From: Afipia sp. OHSU_II-C1
Lineage (GTDB): Bacteria > Pseudomonadota > Alphaproteobacteria > Rhizobiales > Xanthobacteraceae
Assembly (NCBI RefSeq): GCF_000497575.1
Contig: NZ_APJI01000016.1
Location: forward strand, 248,001 to 312,000
DNA: 64,000 nucleotides
Reading direction: 5' to 3'
A program made the translations under genes and the position numbers. Within the stretch, counting starts at the first letter, position 1, and every line of letters begins with the position of its first letter. Below, piece after piece: positions 48,044 to 56,298 of this stretch. The notes beneath the pieces are model-generated. The model was given only the letters and a program-made list of their open reading frames with translations. It ran no database searches and had not been told where the DNA came from.

Positions 48044-49006
48044 ATGTCTGCGTTCGAGCCGTTTGAGTCGTTCGGCGATCTCGAGGAGGTTGCCAAGGGT
48101 TTGACAAGTCCAGATTCGTCTGTCCGCCGGCTGGCCGTCATCGAGATTGCCGAGACGGCAAGTCCGGATGCGGTGGAGTATCTCGCGTCTGCGATCTCTG
48201 ATGCTGCATCCGATGTCAGATTTCAGGCGGTTCGTGCACTGGGCGAGTTTGATGGACCGATCGTCGCGGAGGCTCTGGTGAAAGGGATCGTGGACTGCGA
48301 TCCGGATGTCGCCGGTGCATCGGCCGAAAGCCTTGCGGAAATCCGTGATCCGGAAGCTGGCCCGGCGCTCCTGCCGCTTGTCTCGCACGATTCAGCCTTT
48401 GTGCGGGCGTCAATCTTTCGGTCGCTGAAGGCGCTTCGCATTCCGGAGTCGTTGGGGCCAGCCGTCGCGGCGCTGGGCGATCCGGACCCCGCTGTCCGAG
48501 TCCAGTCGGTCGGTGTAATCGGCTATTTGAAGCGTGTTGAATCCCTGCCGTCGCTGATCGGGGCTGCGCGCGATGCCAATCCGGATGTGCGACTCGCTGC
48601 GATCAATGCGTTGGCCTTTGCGCGCAACGCCGCCGCTGCTCAAGCTGCATCGGATGCGCTGAAGGATTCGGAATGGCAGGTGCGGGCTGCCGCGGCCGAG
48701 GCAATTGCGAAAATCGGACTGACATCTGCGGTATCTGCTGTACGCACCGTTCTAAGCGACGACTATTGGCAAGTCCGGCAGAAGGCCCTGCAGTCGCTGG
48801 GCAAACTGAAGGCACGGGATGCGGTTGCCGATATTGTGCCTCTACTCGATGCGCAATTGCCGTCGTTGCGCAAGGAAGCTGCGGCTGCGTTGGGCGACAT
48901 CGCGGACCCGCGCGCACGCGAGGCATTGACAGCAAGGGTCACAGATCCAGATCCGGATGTGCGTAAAACGATCGTCTGGGCTCTCGGTCAATTGAACGCG
49001 GCGTAA
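48044..49006 (+). CDS. HEAT-repeat (PBS lyase-type) protein
   Basis: A 320-residue protein made of about nine helical repeats of roughly 31 residues with the pattern DPDPAVRVQSVGVIGYLKR, DANPDVRLAAINALAFARN and DPDPDVRKTIVWALGQL. Such alpha-solenoids are scaffolds or maturation factors. The start is 1 bp after the ferredoxin stop, so it belongs to the AprAB-like unit. It may assemble or tether the redox complex. Confidence 0.85.
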   Translation: MSAFEPFESFGDLEEVAKGLTSPDSSVRRLAVIEIAETASPDAVEYLASAISDAASDVRFQAVRALGEFDGPIVAEALVKGIVDCDPDVAGASAESLAEIRDPEAGPALLPLVSHDSAFVRASIFRSLKALRIPESLGPAVAALGDPDPAVRVQSVGVIGYLKRVESLPSLIGAARDANPDVRLAAINALAFARNAAAAQAASDALKDSEWQVRAAAAEAIAKIGLTSAVSAVRTVLSDDYWQVRQKALQSLGKLKARDAVADIVPLLDAQLPSLRKEAAAALGDIADPRAREALTARVTDPDPDVRKTIVWALGQLNAA

Positions 49007-49029
49007 CCTAGGAAGCGCCGCCGCAGACT

Positions 49030-49722
49030 CTATTCCTTGAAAAGAATCTGTTCGAGTAGATCGATGCGCTCGATGCGTATGACGCTGCCCTCGATCGAAA
49101 CGATTCGCTTGGCCTGGAACCGCTTCAGCATCATGGTAACCCATTGCCGCGTCGAGCCGACCATGGCTGCGATCTGGTCGTGCGTTACCTTGCGATTAAT
49201 GACGGTCGCCTCTCCATCCTGTGAGCCGTACAATTTCGAGAGATTGAGCAGATATTGTGCAAGGCGCTCGATTACAGAGCGGGTACCCAGCATCTGCGCC
49301 ATGGACGAATAGCATTTACCCTTGGCAACGAGACCGTCGATTAGAGCCATTGCAAAGCTGGGCATATTTGCCAGCAGCCTCTGAAGGGTCGCGCTGGAGA
49401 GAAGCATGATTTCGCAGTCATCTACAGCGACGCCAGACCACATGTGGACGCCGCCACCTGAAATCTCAGGGCCCCCAATGAAGTGTCCGGGTGTCCAGTA
49501 AGCCAAGGTAATCTCGCGGCCGGAAGGCGCGGTATAAAAAACCCGAACCTGGCCGCGTTCGATAATGAAGATGCCGTCGTGGTTTTCGCCTTGGTTGAAG
49601 ACGCTTTCGCCGGGCTGGAACGCGATCTGACGACCCAGCTCGCGGATGTGTGCTTTCTCCTCTTTCGACAGGCGATCCTGAAAGTGCGCGCCGATATTCA
49701 GATCGTCTATCGATTCGCTCAT
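49030..49722 (-). CDS. Crp/Fnr family transcriptional regulator
   Basis: A cyclic-nucleotide-binding-fold regulator of 230 residues from ATG 49720-49722 (MSESIDDLNIGAHF). The sensor domain contains FQPGESVFNQGENHDGIFII, and the C-terminal HTH reads VTHDQIAAMVGSTRQWVTMM. The N-terminal cysteine set of FNR is absent, so it does not bind an oxygen-sensing cluster in that manner. In-frame starts at 49917 or 49956 would add an N-terminal extension of 65-78 residues. It converges on the HEAT gene and is divergent from the second transporter, so it probably controls the cluster. Confidence 0.85.
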   Translation of the reverse strand: MSESIDDLNIGAHFQDRLSKEEKAHIRELGRQIAFQPGESVFNQGENHDGIFIIERGQVRVFYTAPSGREITLAYWTPGHFIGGPEISGGGVHMWSGVAVDDCEIMLLSSATLQRLLANMPSFAMALIDGLVAKGKCYSSMAQMLGTRSVIERLAQYLLNLSKLYGSQDGEATVINRKVTHDQIAAMVGSTRQWVTMMLKRFQAKRIVSIEGSVIRIERIDLLEQILFKE

Positions 49723-50257
49723 GAACAGGGCGGATATTTCAGGCGTGTCCGCAGGTGTGCTCCGGCCTGGATTCCTATTGAGCGAGTCGTCGCGAAGCGT
49801 CCGGATTGACCCCGCCTCAGGCGTTAGATTCCGGGACCAGTCGGCGCGAAACGGTGCTTGCGCTGTGTTGAAATAGGGAGGTGCACTCGTTTTCTGAATT
49901 GATTTGAGCGTAGTCATGACCCGTTCATTCGTGATAGCGCGCCGTCGACAGGACACGAGCTAAGTGCGTTGCGAAAGCAAAGTCTACTCTTTTGATTCAT
50001 TTTAATGATAGTTGGAAAAGGTCATGCGCGAACCACGTGCGGGCTGGAATGACTAATCTGCGCGGATGAAACAGGCGGTAAAAAATTCTCAACCTGATTT
50101 GCTGCCAATGCGTCTTTCGATGAGTGCTCAGCTCTTCTGCTTCAATGCGGGCAAGTAATTGCTTCTGCGCGACAAGCTGTTGATCCAGAGTTTTGCCGGA
50201 CAATTCGCTTTGTGTTGGCCGCAATGTGCCGCCGACCATCCATGCAGGGGCCGAGCA
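49723..50257. promoter_or_regulatory. Divergent intergenic region between the Crp/Fnr gene and the second transporter
   Basis: About 535 bp if the short form of the regulator is correct, otherwise 340 bp (49918-50257). It is AT-richer than its surroundings at 49980-50110 and should contain promoters for both directions. I could not identify a clear palindrome. Confidence 0.45.
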
Positions 50258-51670
50258 ATGAATCGTTTCAGGTTGTCAGGTATTATTGTCGCAATGGCCG
50301 TCGGGCTTTCCAGCGCGGCGGATGCAGACGTCATTCGTGTCGCAGTCGGAACCCAGGATACGACGATCAACTGTGCAACTGGTGGACTGCTCATTCGCGA
50401 GTTGAAACTGCTTGAAAAGCATCTTCCGCGTGACGGGAAATACACAGGCGTCACCTATGATATTCAATGGAAGAACTTCACCAGCGGAGCACCACTCACC
50501 AATGAAATGGTGGCGGGCAAGCTGGATTTCGGCGCGATGGCGGATTTTCCGGGCTCGCTGAACGGCGTCGCTTTTCAGAAAGCCGGACGCCGGAGCCTGT
50601 TTATCGCCACGCTGTCAGGCAGCACGAAAGGCAGCGGCAACGGTATCGTCGTCCCCACGAACTCGCCTGTGCAGTCGATCGCAGAGCTCAAGGGCAAGAC
50701 CATCTCCGTGCCGTTTGCGTCGACGTCGCACGGCATGCTGCTGCGGGCGATCAAGGCGCAGGGCTGGAATCCTGAAACCGATGTCAACATTATCACGCAG
50801 GCGCCTGAGGTTGCCGGGCCGGCCCTGCAGGCCAGCAAGATCGAAGCGCATGCGGACTTCGTGCCCTTCGCCGAGCTATTCCCATGGCGCGGCTTTGCCC
50901 GGAAAATTTTCGACGGTTCACAGGCTAATGCGCCCACGTTTCACGGTGGTCTTGTCGATGCCGAATACGCTGAGAAGTATCCCGAGATCGTTGTTGCATA
51001 CCTTCGCGCCGCGCTCGAAGCAGACAGCCTGATCGCTGCTGAGCCGGAGAAGTACAGCGAGCTGATTTCGCGGGTGACCGGGATTGAGCCCGAGGTGAAC
51101 TACCTGTTTCACGGACCGCTGGGTCTGCAGACGCGTGACATGACATGGAAGCCGGAATATCGTCAGGCCGTGCAGACCTCGATTGAGACCTTCAAGTTCC
51201 TCAAGCGCGCGGACAGCGATCTCGATATCAACAAGTTCGTGACCGACAAGTATATCCGCACGGCGTTGTCACAGGCTGGACGCGACTATGATGCCGAGCT
51301 GAAGAATTATTCTCAGCTTCAGCTGAAGGCCAAGGACGCTGTGACCGGCGCTGATATCGTGGATGCAACTCGTCTCGCGCAGATCTGGGTCAAGGGCGAG
51401 CCTGTCGTCCGGCACTATGCATCGCCCGAGAATGCATTGAAGGCGCTTGCTGCAATCGAAAAAGAGGGCAAGAGCGTACGCGTTGTCTATGCACAGGATC
51501 GCGAAAGCGGCATCAAGCTGTTCGCGCAGCAAGCCTGGTTCGTACGCGCATCCAATGGAGAACTGAGTGCATTCCTATCGAAGGGCGTGGCGGAAGACTG
51601 GGCGAAAGCCAAGGGCGGACAGGTTGTTGATTATGCGGGTGCGAGGGAACCCCTCGTTGTGAGCCGCTGA
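50258..51670 (+). CDS. ABC transporter substrate-binding protein with NosL-like C-terminal extension, second transporter
   Basis: A 470-residue exported protein, unusually long for the family. Residues 25-340 form an NMT1/SsuA-type binding domain (VAVGTQDTTINCATGGLLIR, NGIVVPTNSPVQSIAELKGK). From about residue 355 an extra region follows, with AWFVRASNGELSAFLSKGVA and AKAKGGQVVDYAGA, whose order of elements resembles NosL, a periplasmic copper-binding chaperone fold. I start at ATG 50258, giving the signal peptide ending in SSAADA. Its permease gene overlaps the stop codon. Confidence 0.82.
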   Translation: MNRFRLSGIIVAMAVGLSSAADADVIRVAVGTQDTTINCATGGLLIRELKLLEKHLPRDGKYTGVTYDIQWKNFTSGAPLTNEMVAGKLDFGAMADFPGSLNGVAFQKAGRRSLFIATLSGSTKGSGNGIVVPTNSPVQSIAELKGKTISVPFASTSHGMLLRAIKAQGWNPETDVNIITQAPEVAGPALQASKIEAHADFVPFAELFPWRGFARKIFDGSQANAPTFHGGLVDAEYAEKYPEIVVAYLRAALEADSLIAAEPEKYSELISRVTGIEPEVNYLFHGPLGLQTRDMTWKPEYRQAVQTSIETFKFLKRADSDLDINKFVTDKYIRTALSQAGRDYDAELKNYSQLQLKAKDAVTGADIVDATRLAQIWVKGEPVVRHYASPENALKALAAIEKEGKSVRVVYAQDRESGIKLFAQQAWFVRASNGELSAFLSKGVAEDWAKAKGGQVVDYAGAREPLVVSR

Positions 51671-52473
51671 TGGTGGAGAAGTCTGGTGACGGCGGGTCGC
51701 GCGGCACCCGTCTTCTAATACGGATTGCATCGATCGCCGCCTGTATCGCGCTATGGCAGCTGGCTTCGTCGTTGCGGCTCAATCTGGGTGTTGTGACGTT
51801 CCGCAATGTCCCGCCGCCGACGGAGGTTTTCCAGGCCATATTCGCCTTGCTGCGCTCGCCAAAGCTGCTGTCCCATATTAGCAGTAGTCTTTGGCGCGTT
51901 TTTGCAGGCTACGGCGCAGCGGCATTGTCTGGCATCATGCTCGGATTCGCAATCGGTCAGTCGCGCTTTGCCAGTGATGTCTTGCTGCCTCCGCTGGAAC
52001 TGCTTCGGCCGATTCCAGCCGTAGCGTGGATACCGCTGTCCATCCTGATGTTTCCTTCATCGGAACTGTCGATGATCTTTATCACGTTCATCGGAGCGCT
52101 GTTTCCGATTATTCTCAACACGGTTCATGGCGTGGCGAATGTCGATCGCCGTCTTGTGGCGTCGGCGCGAAGTCTTGGAGGGACTAGCAGAGCAATCCTG
52201 CGTGAGATCGTTCTGCCGGGGGCGGCGCCAAGTATCGTGACAGGTCTTGCCATAGGCATGGGTACATCGTGGTTTTGCCTTGTGACTGCTGAAATGATCT
52301 CCGGCCAGTTCGGTGTCGGCTACTACACCTGGGAAGCTTATACGCTGCAAAATTATGCCGACATTATCGTGGGCATGCTGGTTATCGGCTTGTTTGGTAT
52401 GGGCAGCAGCTGGCTTTTGACAACATCCGGCCATGTTCTGATGCCCTGGCGGCAGCCTGCAGTCGCGCGATGA
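51670..52473 (+). CDS. ABC transporter permease (SsuC/TauC type), second transporter
   Basis: A 267-residue membrane permease with about six helices and the conserved loop ASARSLGGTSRAILREIVLP followed by GAAPSIVTGLAIG. The start ATG overlaps the stop of the binding-protein gene by one base, and its stop overlaps the start of the ATPase gene (ATGA). It is a paralogue of the permease at 44861. Confidence 0.9.
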   Translation: MVEKSGDGGSRGTRLLIRIASIAACIALWQLASSLRLNLGVVTFRNVPPPTEVFQAIFALLRSPKLLSHISSSLWRVFAGYGAAALSGIMLGFAIGQSRFASDVLLPPLELLRPIPAVAWIPLSILMFPSSELSMIFITFIGALFPIILNTVHGVANVDRRLVASARSLGGTSRAILREIVLPGAAPSIVTGLAIGMGTSWFCLVTAEMISGQFGVGYYTWEAYTLQNYADIIVGMLVIGLFGMGSSWLLTTSGHVLMPWRQPAVAR

Positions 52474-53306
52474 GCGTTGCGCACATCCTGACACAGGCCG
52501 CACCACCGGGCCGGATCGAGGTCGATCAGGTATCGATCTCACTTGGACATGGCGCGGATGCCTTTGAAGCGGTGCGAGAGCTCGATTTCTCCGTTGCTCC
52601 CGGAGAACTGATCTGCATTCTCGGGCCCTCCGGTTGCGGAAAGTCGACGCTTCTCGGAGCGCTGGCCGGACATCTGTCGATCAGCGCTGGGAGCCTGACT
52701 GTTGACGGTGAGACGGTCGCAGGTCCAAGTCCCCATCGTGGCATGGTCTTCCAGCAGCACACGTTGTTCCCGTGGAAGAAAGTCCGCGAGAATGTCGCGT
52801 TCGGTCCAAAGATGCGCGGGATCAGCAAGAACGAGCGGTTGCGATCAGCGGAGGAAATTCTTGCACTGGTCGGCCTGTCGGGTTTCGAGGGATTTTATCC
52901 TTCGCAACTGTCCGGTGGGATGCAGCAACGTGTCGAGATTGCGCGGGTTTTGATCAACCGGCCGTATGTGTTGCTGATGGATGAGCCGTTCGGTGCGCTT
53001 GATGCGCAAACGCGTTCCATGATGCACGGAATTCTGCTCGACATCTGGACCAAAATTCCGACCACCACGTTGTTCGTTACCCATGACATCGATGAGGCCT
53101 TGTTTCTGGCTGATCGGGTCATTGTGATGAGTGCACGGCCCGGCAGGGTGATCGAAGACATTCGTGTGCCGTTCGCGCGGCCACGGCGTCCGGAACTGGT
53201 GGCGGAAATCGAGTTTACTCGCTTGAAGCGTCACTTCATTGAGTTACTTAGAATTCCCAATGCGTCGGAGCCGTTGCCGCGGTTGAATCCGCTCGGCGAG
53301 GTCTGA
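52470..53306 (+). CDS. ABC transporter ATP-binding protein (SsuB/TauB type), second transporter
   Basis: A 278-residue ATPase with Walker A GPSGCGKSTLLGAL, FQQHTLFPWKKVRENVAFG at the Q-loop, signature LSGGMQQRVEIARVL and Walker B VLLMDEPFGALDAQT. It completes the second importer. The C-terminal tail of about 40 residues is longer than in the first ATPase. Confidence 0.9.
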   Translation: MSVAHILTQAAPPGRIEVDQVSISLGHGADAFEAVRELDFSVAPGELICILGPSGCGKSTLLGALAGHLSISAGSLTVDGETVAGPSPHRGMVFQQHTLFPWKKVRENVAFGPKMRGISKNERLRSAEEILALVGLSGFEGFYPSQLSGGMQQRVEIARVLINRPYVLLMDEPFGALDAQTRSMMHGILLDIWTKIPTTTLFVTHDIDEALFLADRVIVMSARPGRVIEDIRVPFARPRRPELVAEIEFTRLKRHFIELLRIPNASEPLPRLNPLGEV

Positions 53307-53665
53307 GAATACCCTCGGTACAAGAGTGGAAACCATCCTCATTCATTGCGACGGATTCGCTCTGCCATCTCCATTTCTGAAGACATGCTGGATTGCGGGT
53401 TGAAACCGCCGCATCCATTGTGTTCTTTCTGTATGGATTGAAAGAACAGTGTTTGCGCCGGAAACCATAGTTAAGGCTTCGCGTAATGAGCCGTTATGGA
53501 ATGAGGCGGAGTATCGTTTGAAGGTGCCGCCAGCCTATTCCGACCATCGAATATAGAAACGGTCAACCAGGAGTGTGTTTCGGAAAGCGTCGCGGGCGTT
53601 ATCCATCACCGTTTCAGTTTCATTTGACGCGACGGCATTAACAGAGCCTGCCAATGGCGCCGCGC
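53307..53665. other. Spacer without supported genes
   Basis: About 360 bp between the second transporter and the truncated Hsp20. It shows short frames only and nothing recognisable. Confidence 0.45.
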
Positions 53666-53824
53666 CTAAGACGGCGCATGCAGGAATCCGGTCTGAAAAT
53701 CATGAAACAGCCGGTCTACCTGATTGCGCAGGTTTTCGAACGGTTGCCAGTCTGAGAATTTGGTGGCCTGAGCAACCGGAGTTTCATCGGTCTTAATGGG
53801 CAGCTTGTTAGCAGCTTCCGCCAT
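53666..53824 (-). pseudogene. Truncated small heat-shock protein (Hsp20), N-terminal part only
   Basis: A 52-residue frame starting MAEAANKLPIKTDETPVAQA and continuing with FSDWQPFENLRNQVDRLFHD, the conserved N-terminal arm of rhizobial Hsp20 proteins. It stops at TAG (53666-53668) before the alpha-crystallin domain, and no continuation is seen in the neighbouring sequence. AGAGGAG lies 8 bp before the ATG and a FixK-type box 70 bp upstream, so expression signals are intact although the chaperone domain is gone. Confidence 0.7.
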
Positions 53825-53887
53825 GACAGATACTCCTCTGAGCTTGTTAAGTTCGAAAAGCATATGCCCGGCTGATGAGGCCTCTCC

Positions 53888-53901
53888 TTGATCTCAATCA
53901 A
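53888..53901 (-). promoter_or_regulatory. FixK/FNR box, perfect palindrome
   Basis: TTGAT-CTCA-ATCAA matches the TTGATnnnnATCAA consensus exactly. The centre lies about 70 bp upstream of the truncated hsp20 start codon on the reverse strand. Confidence 0.75.
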
Positions 53902-54097
53902 GCATCACTCGATAAAGAATAGTCGCATACAAAAGGACAGCGATAGAACTCGCGATGACAACTGTCCTGGGACCTCCGAAGGCCGGTGAACATGATGACA
54001 CTTGGTGCAGACGAGGCTGTCACCAGTAGAAAGGTGGTCGCGGAGCAAGAAAGGGGCCGCGTGAGGCAGTCGCGCGGGGCGGCTCTGGATTGTCGTC

Positions 54098-54262
54098 CTA
54101 TATATAGACGGATGGTTTTAAGCTCGACCGGATTGTGTGCTGTTGGGATGGCAGCCGCGCCGCAACGCGTGCAAAATTAAGGGCATGGCGTGCCACGAAC
54201 AACGCCGTAATCGGAGCCGCGATATAGAGCAGTATGCGCAGGATCCAGATCATAATCGACAT
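54098..54262 (-). CDS. Possible 54-residue membrane microprotein
   Basis: A frame starting at ATG 54260-54262 reads MSIMIWILRILLYIAAPITA and continues into a short basic tail (FARVAARLPSQQ). The hydrophobic N-terminus could be one membrane helix. There is no clear ribosome-binding site, and the frame lies in a gene-poor spacer. It is reported because of its membrane-like composition only. Confidence 0.3.
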   Translation of the reverse strand: MSIMIWILRILLYIAAPITALFVARHALNFARVAARLPSQQHTIRSSLKPSVYI

Positions 54263-54380
54263 TCTTTTTTTGAGGACTGCCGATCACTCGATACAAAAGA
54301 ACGAGGACTGTCGATTTTTTTGCGTCAAACTGGCCGTCTCATTGTCCGCCAACGCGTCTTTGTGATCGTCTGCTGATCGT

Positions 54381-55647
54381 TCAAATCCATCCGGAAATTT
54401 GCCACGTCGTCGCGGCAAGCCCCGTTGCAAGGGCAAGACCACTGATCGCGCCTACCAGCATTCCGATGTCTCGCCCTCCGGTCCACCCGGCAATCATGGC
54501 TTTCGAGATTGTGTTGACACTAACCGCAAGCATGATTGCCCGAGCAGCTATAATTAGATCGAGATCTCCCCCGCCCAAGCAAGGCCATCGAAATGGTCAA
54601 GGCATCGACGTCAGCCACACCGGACAGAGCGGCGACCATCAGGACGCCTGTGCCTCCGAATGTCTGGCGGGTGATTTCGGCGGTCAGCATCAGAGCGCCG
54701 ATAAAGGCAGCCGATTTGAGTGCCGTTCCGAACGCCAGTGGATTCTGTATCAAGAGTCTTGGGGTGTGCCGCTCGCTGCTGCCCAAGAGGAGGATCAAAG
54801 CTCCCGCCGACAGGATTGCGGCGGCGCTGCCAAGCGGCAGGACAAGCGGACCCAACAGCGCTCGATTTAGCGCTACGGCGACGACCGCGACGCGTGCCAT
54901 CATGACGGCACCGGCGATCAGGATGCCGGCACTCAGGAGTCTGAAAGCGCCGGGATGCTCGCGGTTGAGTCTGGCGAAGGTCAGAGTCGTGACGGTCGAG
55001 GATGCCAAGCCGCCGGCGATAGCCGTTGTAACAATGCCGAGGCGGTCTCCAAGGGTCCGGACCGCGACATACCCAACAAAGGATATCCCAGCGGTCAAAA
55101 TGGCGAGAAGCCAGATTTCATAGAGGTTGACAGAATTCCAGGGATCAATGGTCTTGTTCGGCAGAATCGGCAGCAGCAGGAACGACATCGCGAGAAGAAT
55201 GAGAACTGCACGAAGCTCATGCCACGTGAGCGAAGCGATCCCGCTGTGAATCCATTCGCGAAAGGCCAGAAGGCTGGTCATTGCAACGGCGCAGGCGATT
55301 GCAATGTGAGGATCGCCTGTAACCGACATTGTTCCAAGCAGGAATGTCAGCATTCCGGCGACGACAGAAGTCACACTCAGGTTACGTTCAGCTTTGGCCT
55401 CCAGCCAATGAAACGCAGCGAATGCCGCTGTATGACCAAGAAAAACAATTCCAATGACTAGGCCGTTGGTTTGAAGTGCAACGGCGCCGGTCACGCCACC
55501 CAGTAGGCCCGATAGCGCAAACGTCCGGAACCCTGCGGCTCGTTGATGATCTTGCTCGTCGCGCGTGCGCCAGCCGCGCTCCAGGCCCACGAGCAGACCG
55601 ATGGCTAGCGAAATGGTAAGGCGGCTGAGAATTTGGCTCTGATCCAT
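54381..55647 (-). pseudogene. MgtC/DUF4010 membrane protein, interrupted by a frameshift
   Basis: The first frame (55647 to about 54580) encodes an MgtC-like N-terminus (RLTISLAIGLLVGLERGWRT) and a DUF4010 domain with VADVDALTISMALLG. It then shifts out of frame at a run of five Cs (54568-54572). The second frame continues the family sequence GGDLDLIIAARAIMLAVSVN to a stop at 54381. Removing one G of the run rejoins the two, giving about 420 residues with about twelve membrane helices. A recent mutation or a sequencing error is equally possible. Confidence 0.7.
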
Positions 55648-55817
55648 ACAGCGTTCACCTTATCACCCTCGTCTCAATGGGGCCGATCGCATCAATGTTC
55701 GGCAGGTACTTGTCGGTCAAACGGCCTTCTTCGCGCTTTGATTGACTCAACTCCTCAGTTCCGTGCCCGTTCGTTACGCTCGGTGTTTAGAAAGTGCCCG
55801 AAAGCATGAGTCCATGT

Positions 55818-55831
55818 TTGAGATGGATCAA
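55818..55831 (+). promoter_or_regulatory. FixK/FNR box upstream of the phasin gene
   Basis: TTGA-GATGGA-TCAA fits the TTGA-N6-TCAA pattern. The centre is about 61 bp before the phasin ATG, as expected for a class II activator site with a short leader. Confidence 0.7.
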
Positions 55832-55885
55832 TGGGTCTCTAACGCAGACAGGTACCTTTAGATTTCCAAATGGTGGAGGCATCCC

Positions 55886-56254
55886 ATGTCTGACGCACAG
55901 AATGTCGAAAAGTCCGCGAACGGAAACGGGACCAGCAGGATTGCCGATCAGCTTGTCGGCATGAACACACGATCTATCAATCTGCTTTTTAATGTTCAGA
56001 AGGCGGTTCTTGAAGAACTGATCGATGTGGGAAACGATGCGCTTGAGCGCACCAGTGCTGAGTTCTCGATTGCGAATGAATTCGCGTCCAAGATTGCAGA
56101 GGCTCACTCGGCAAATGGCCTCAAACAGGTTTACGAGGAATGCGGCAAGCATCAGGCCGATTTTATCCGTCGCGACAGTGAACGGGCTTTCAAGCACTGG
56201 CAACGTCTTCTCGACCGAACCTCGAAGGTCCTTTTCAATCAGCCACCGGAATAG
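55886..56254 (+). CDS. Phasin family protein
   Basis: A 122-residue all-helical protein with RIADQLVGMNTRSINLLFNV and VLEELIDVGNDALERTSAEF, amphipathic repeats typical of the phasin_2 family that coats polyhydroxyalkanoate granules. The C-terminus is rich in charged residues. It stands alone, with a FixK-type box upstream, suggesting induction at low oxygen, when PHA accumulation is common. Confidence 0.8.
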   Translation: MSDAQNVEKSANGNGTSRIADQLVGMNTRSINLLFNVQKAVLEELIDVGNDALERTSAEFSIANEFASKIAEAHSANGLKQVYEECGKHQADFIRRDSERAFKHWQRLLDRTSKVLFNQPPE

Positions 56255-56298
56255 TTTTTGGCGCAGTGCAACTGTTGATCGTTTTTCGGTCGTTTCGC

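Noticed and set aside
53986-54180. A 64-codon forward frame downstream of the FixK-type box at 53888
   Set aside because: It has no recognisable domain, no convincing ribosome-binding site and a composition like surrounding spacer sequence.
55738-55750. TTGA-TTGAC-TCAA near the phasin and MgtC/DUF4010 genes
   Set aside because: The spacer is 5 instead of 6 bases, so it does not fit the FixK/FNR palindrome. A proper box is present at 55818.
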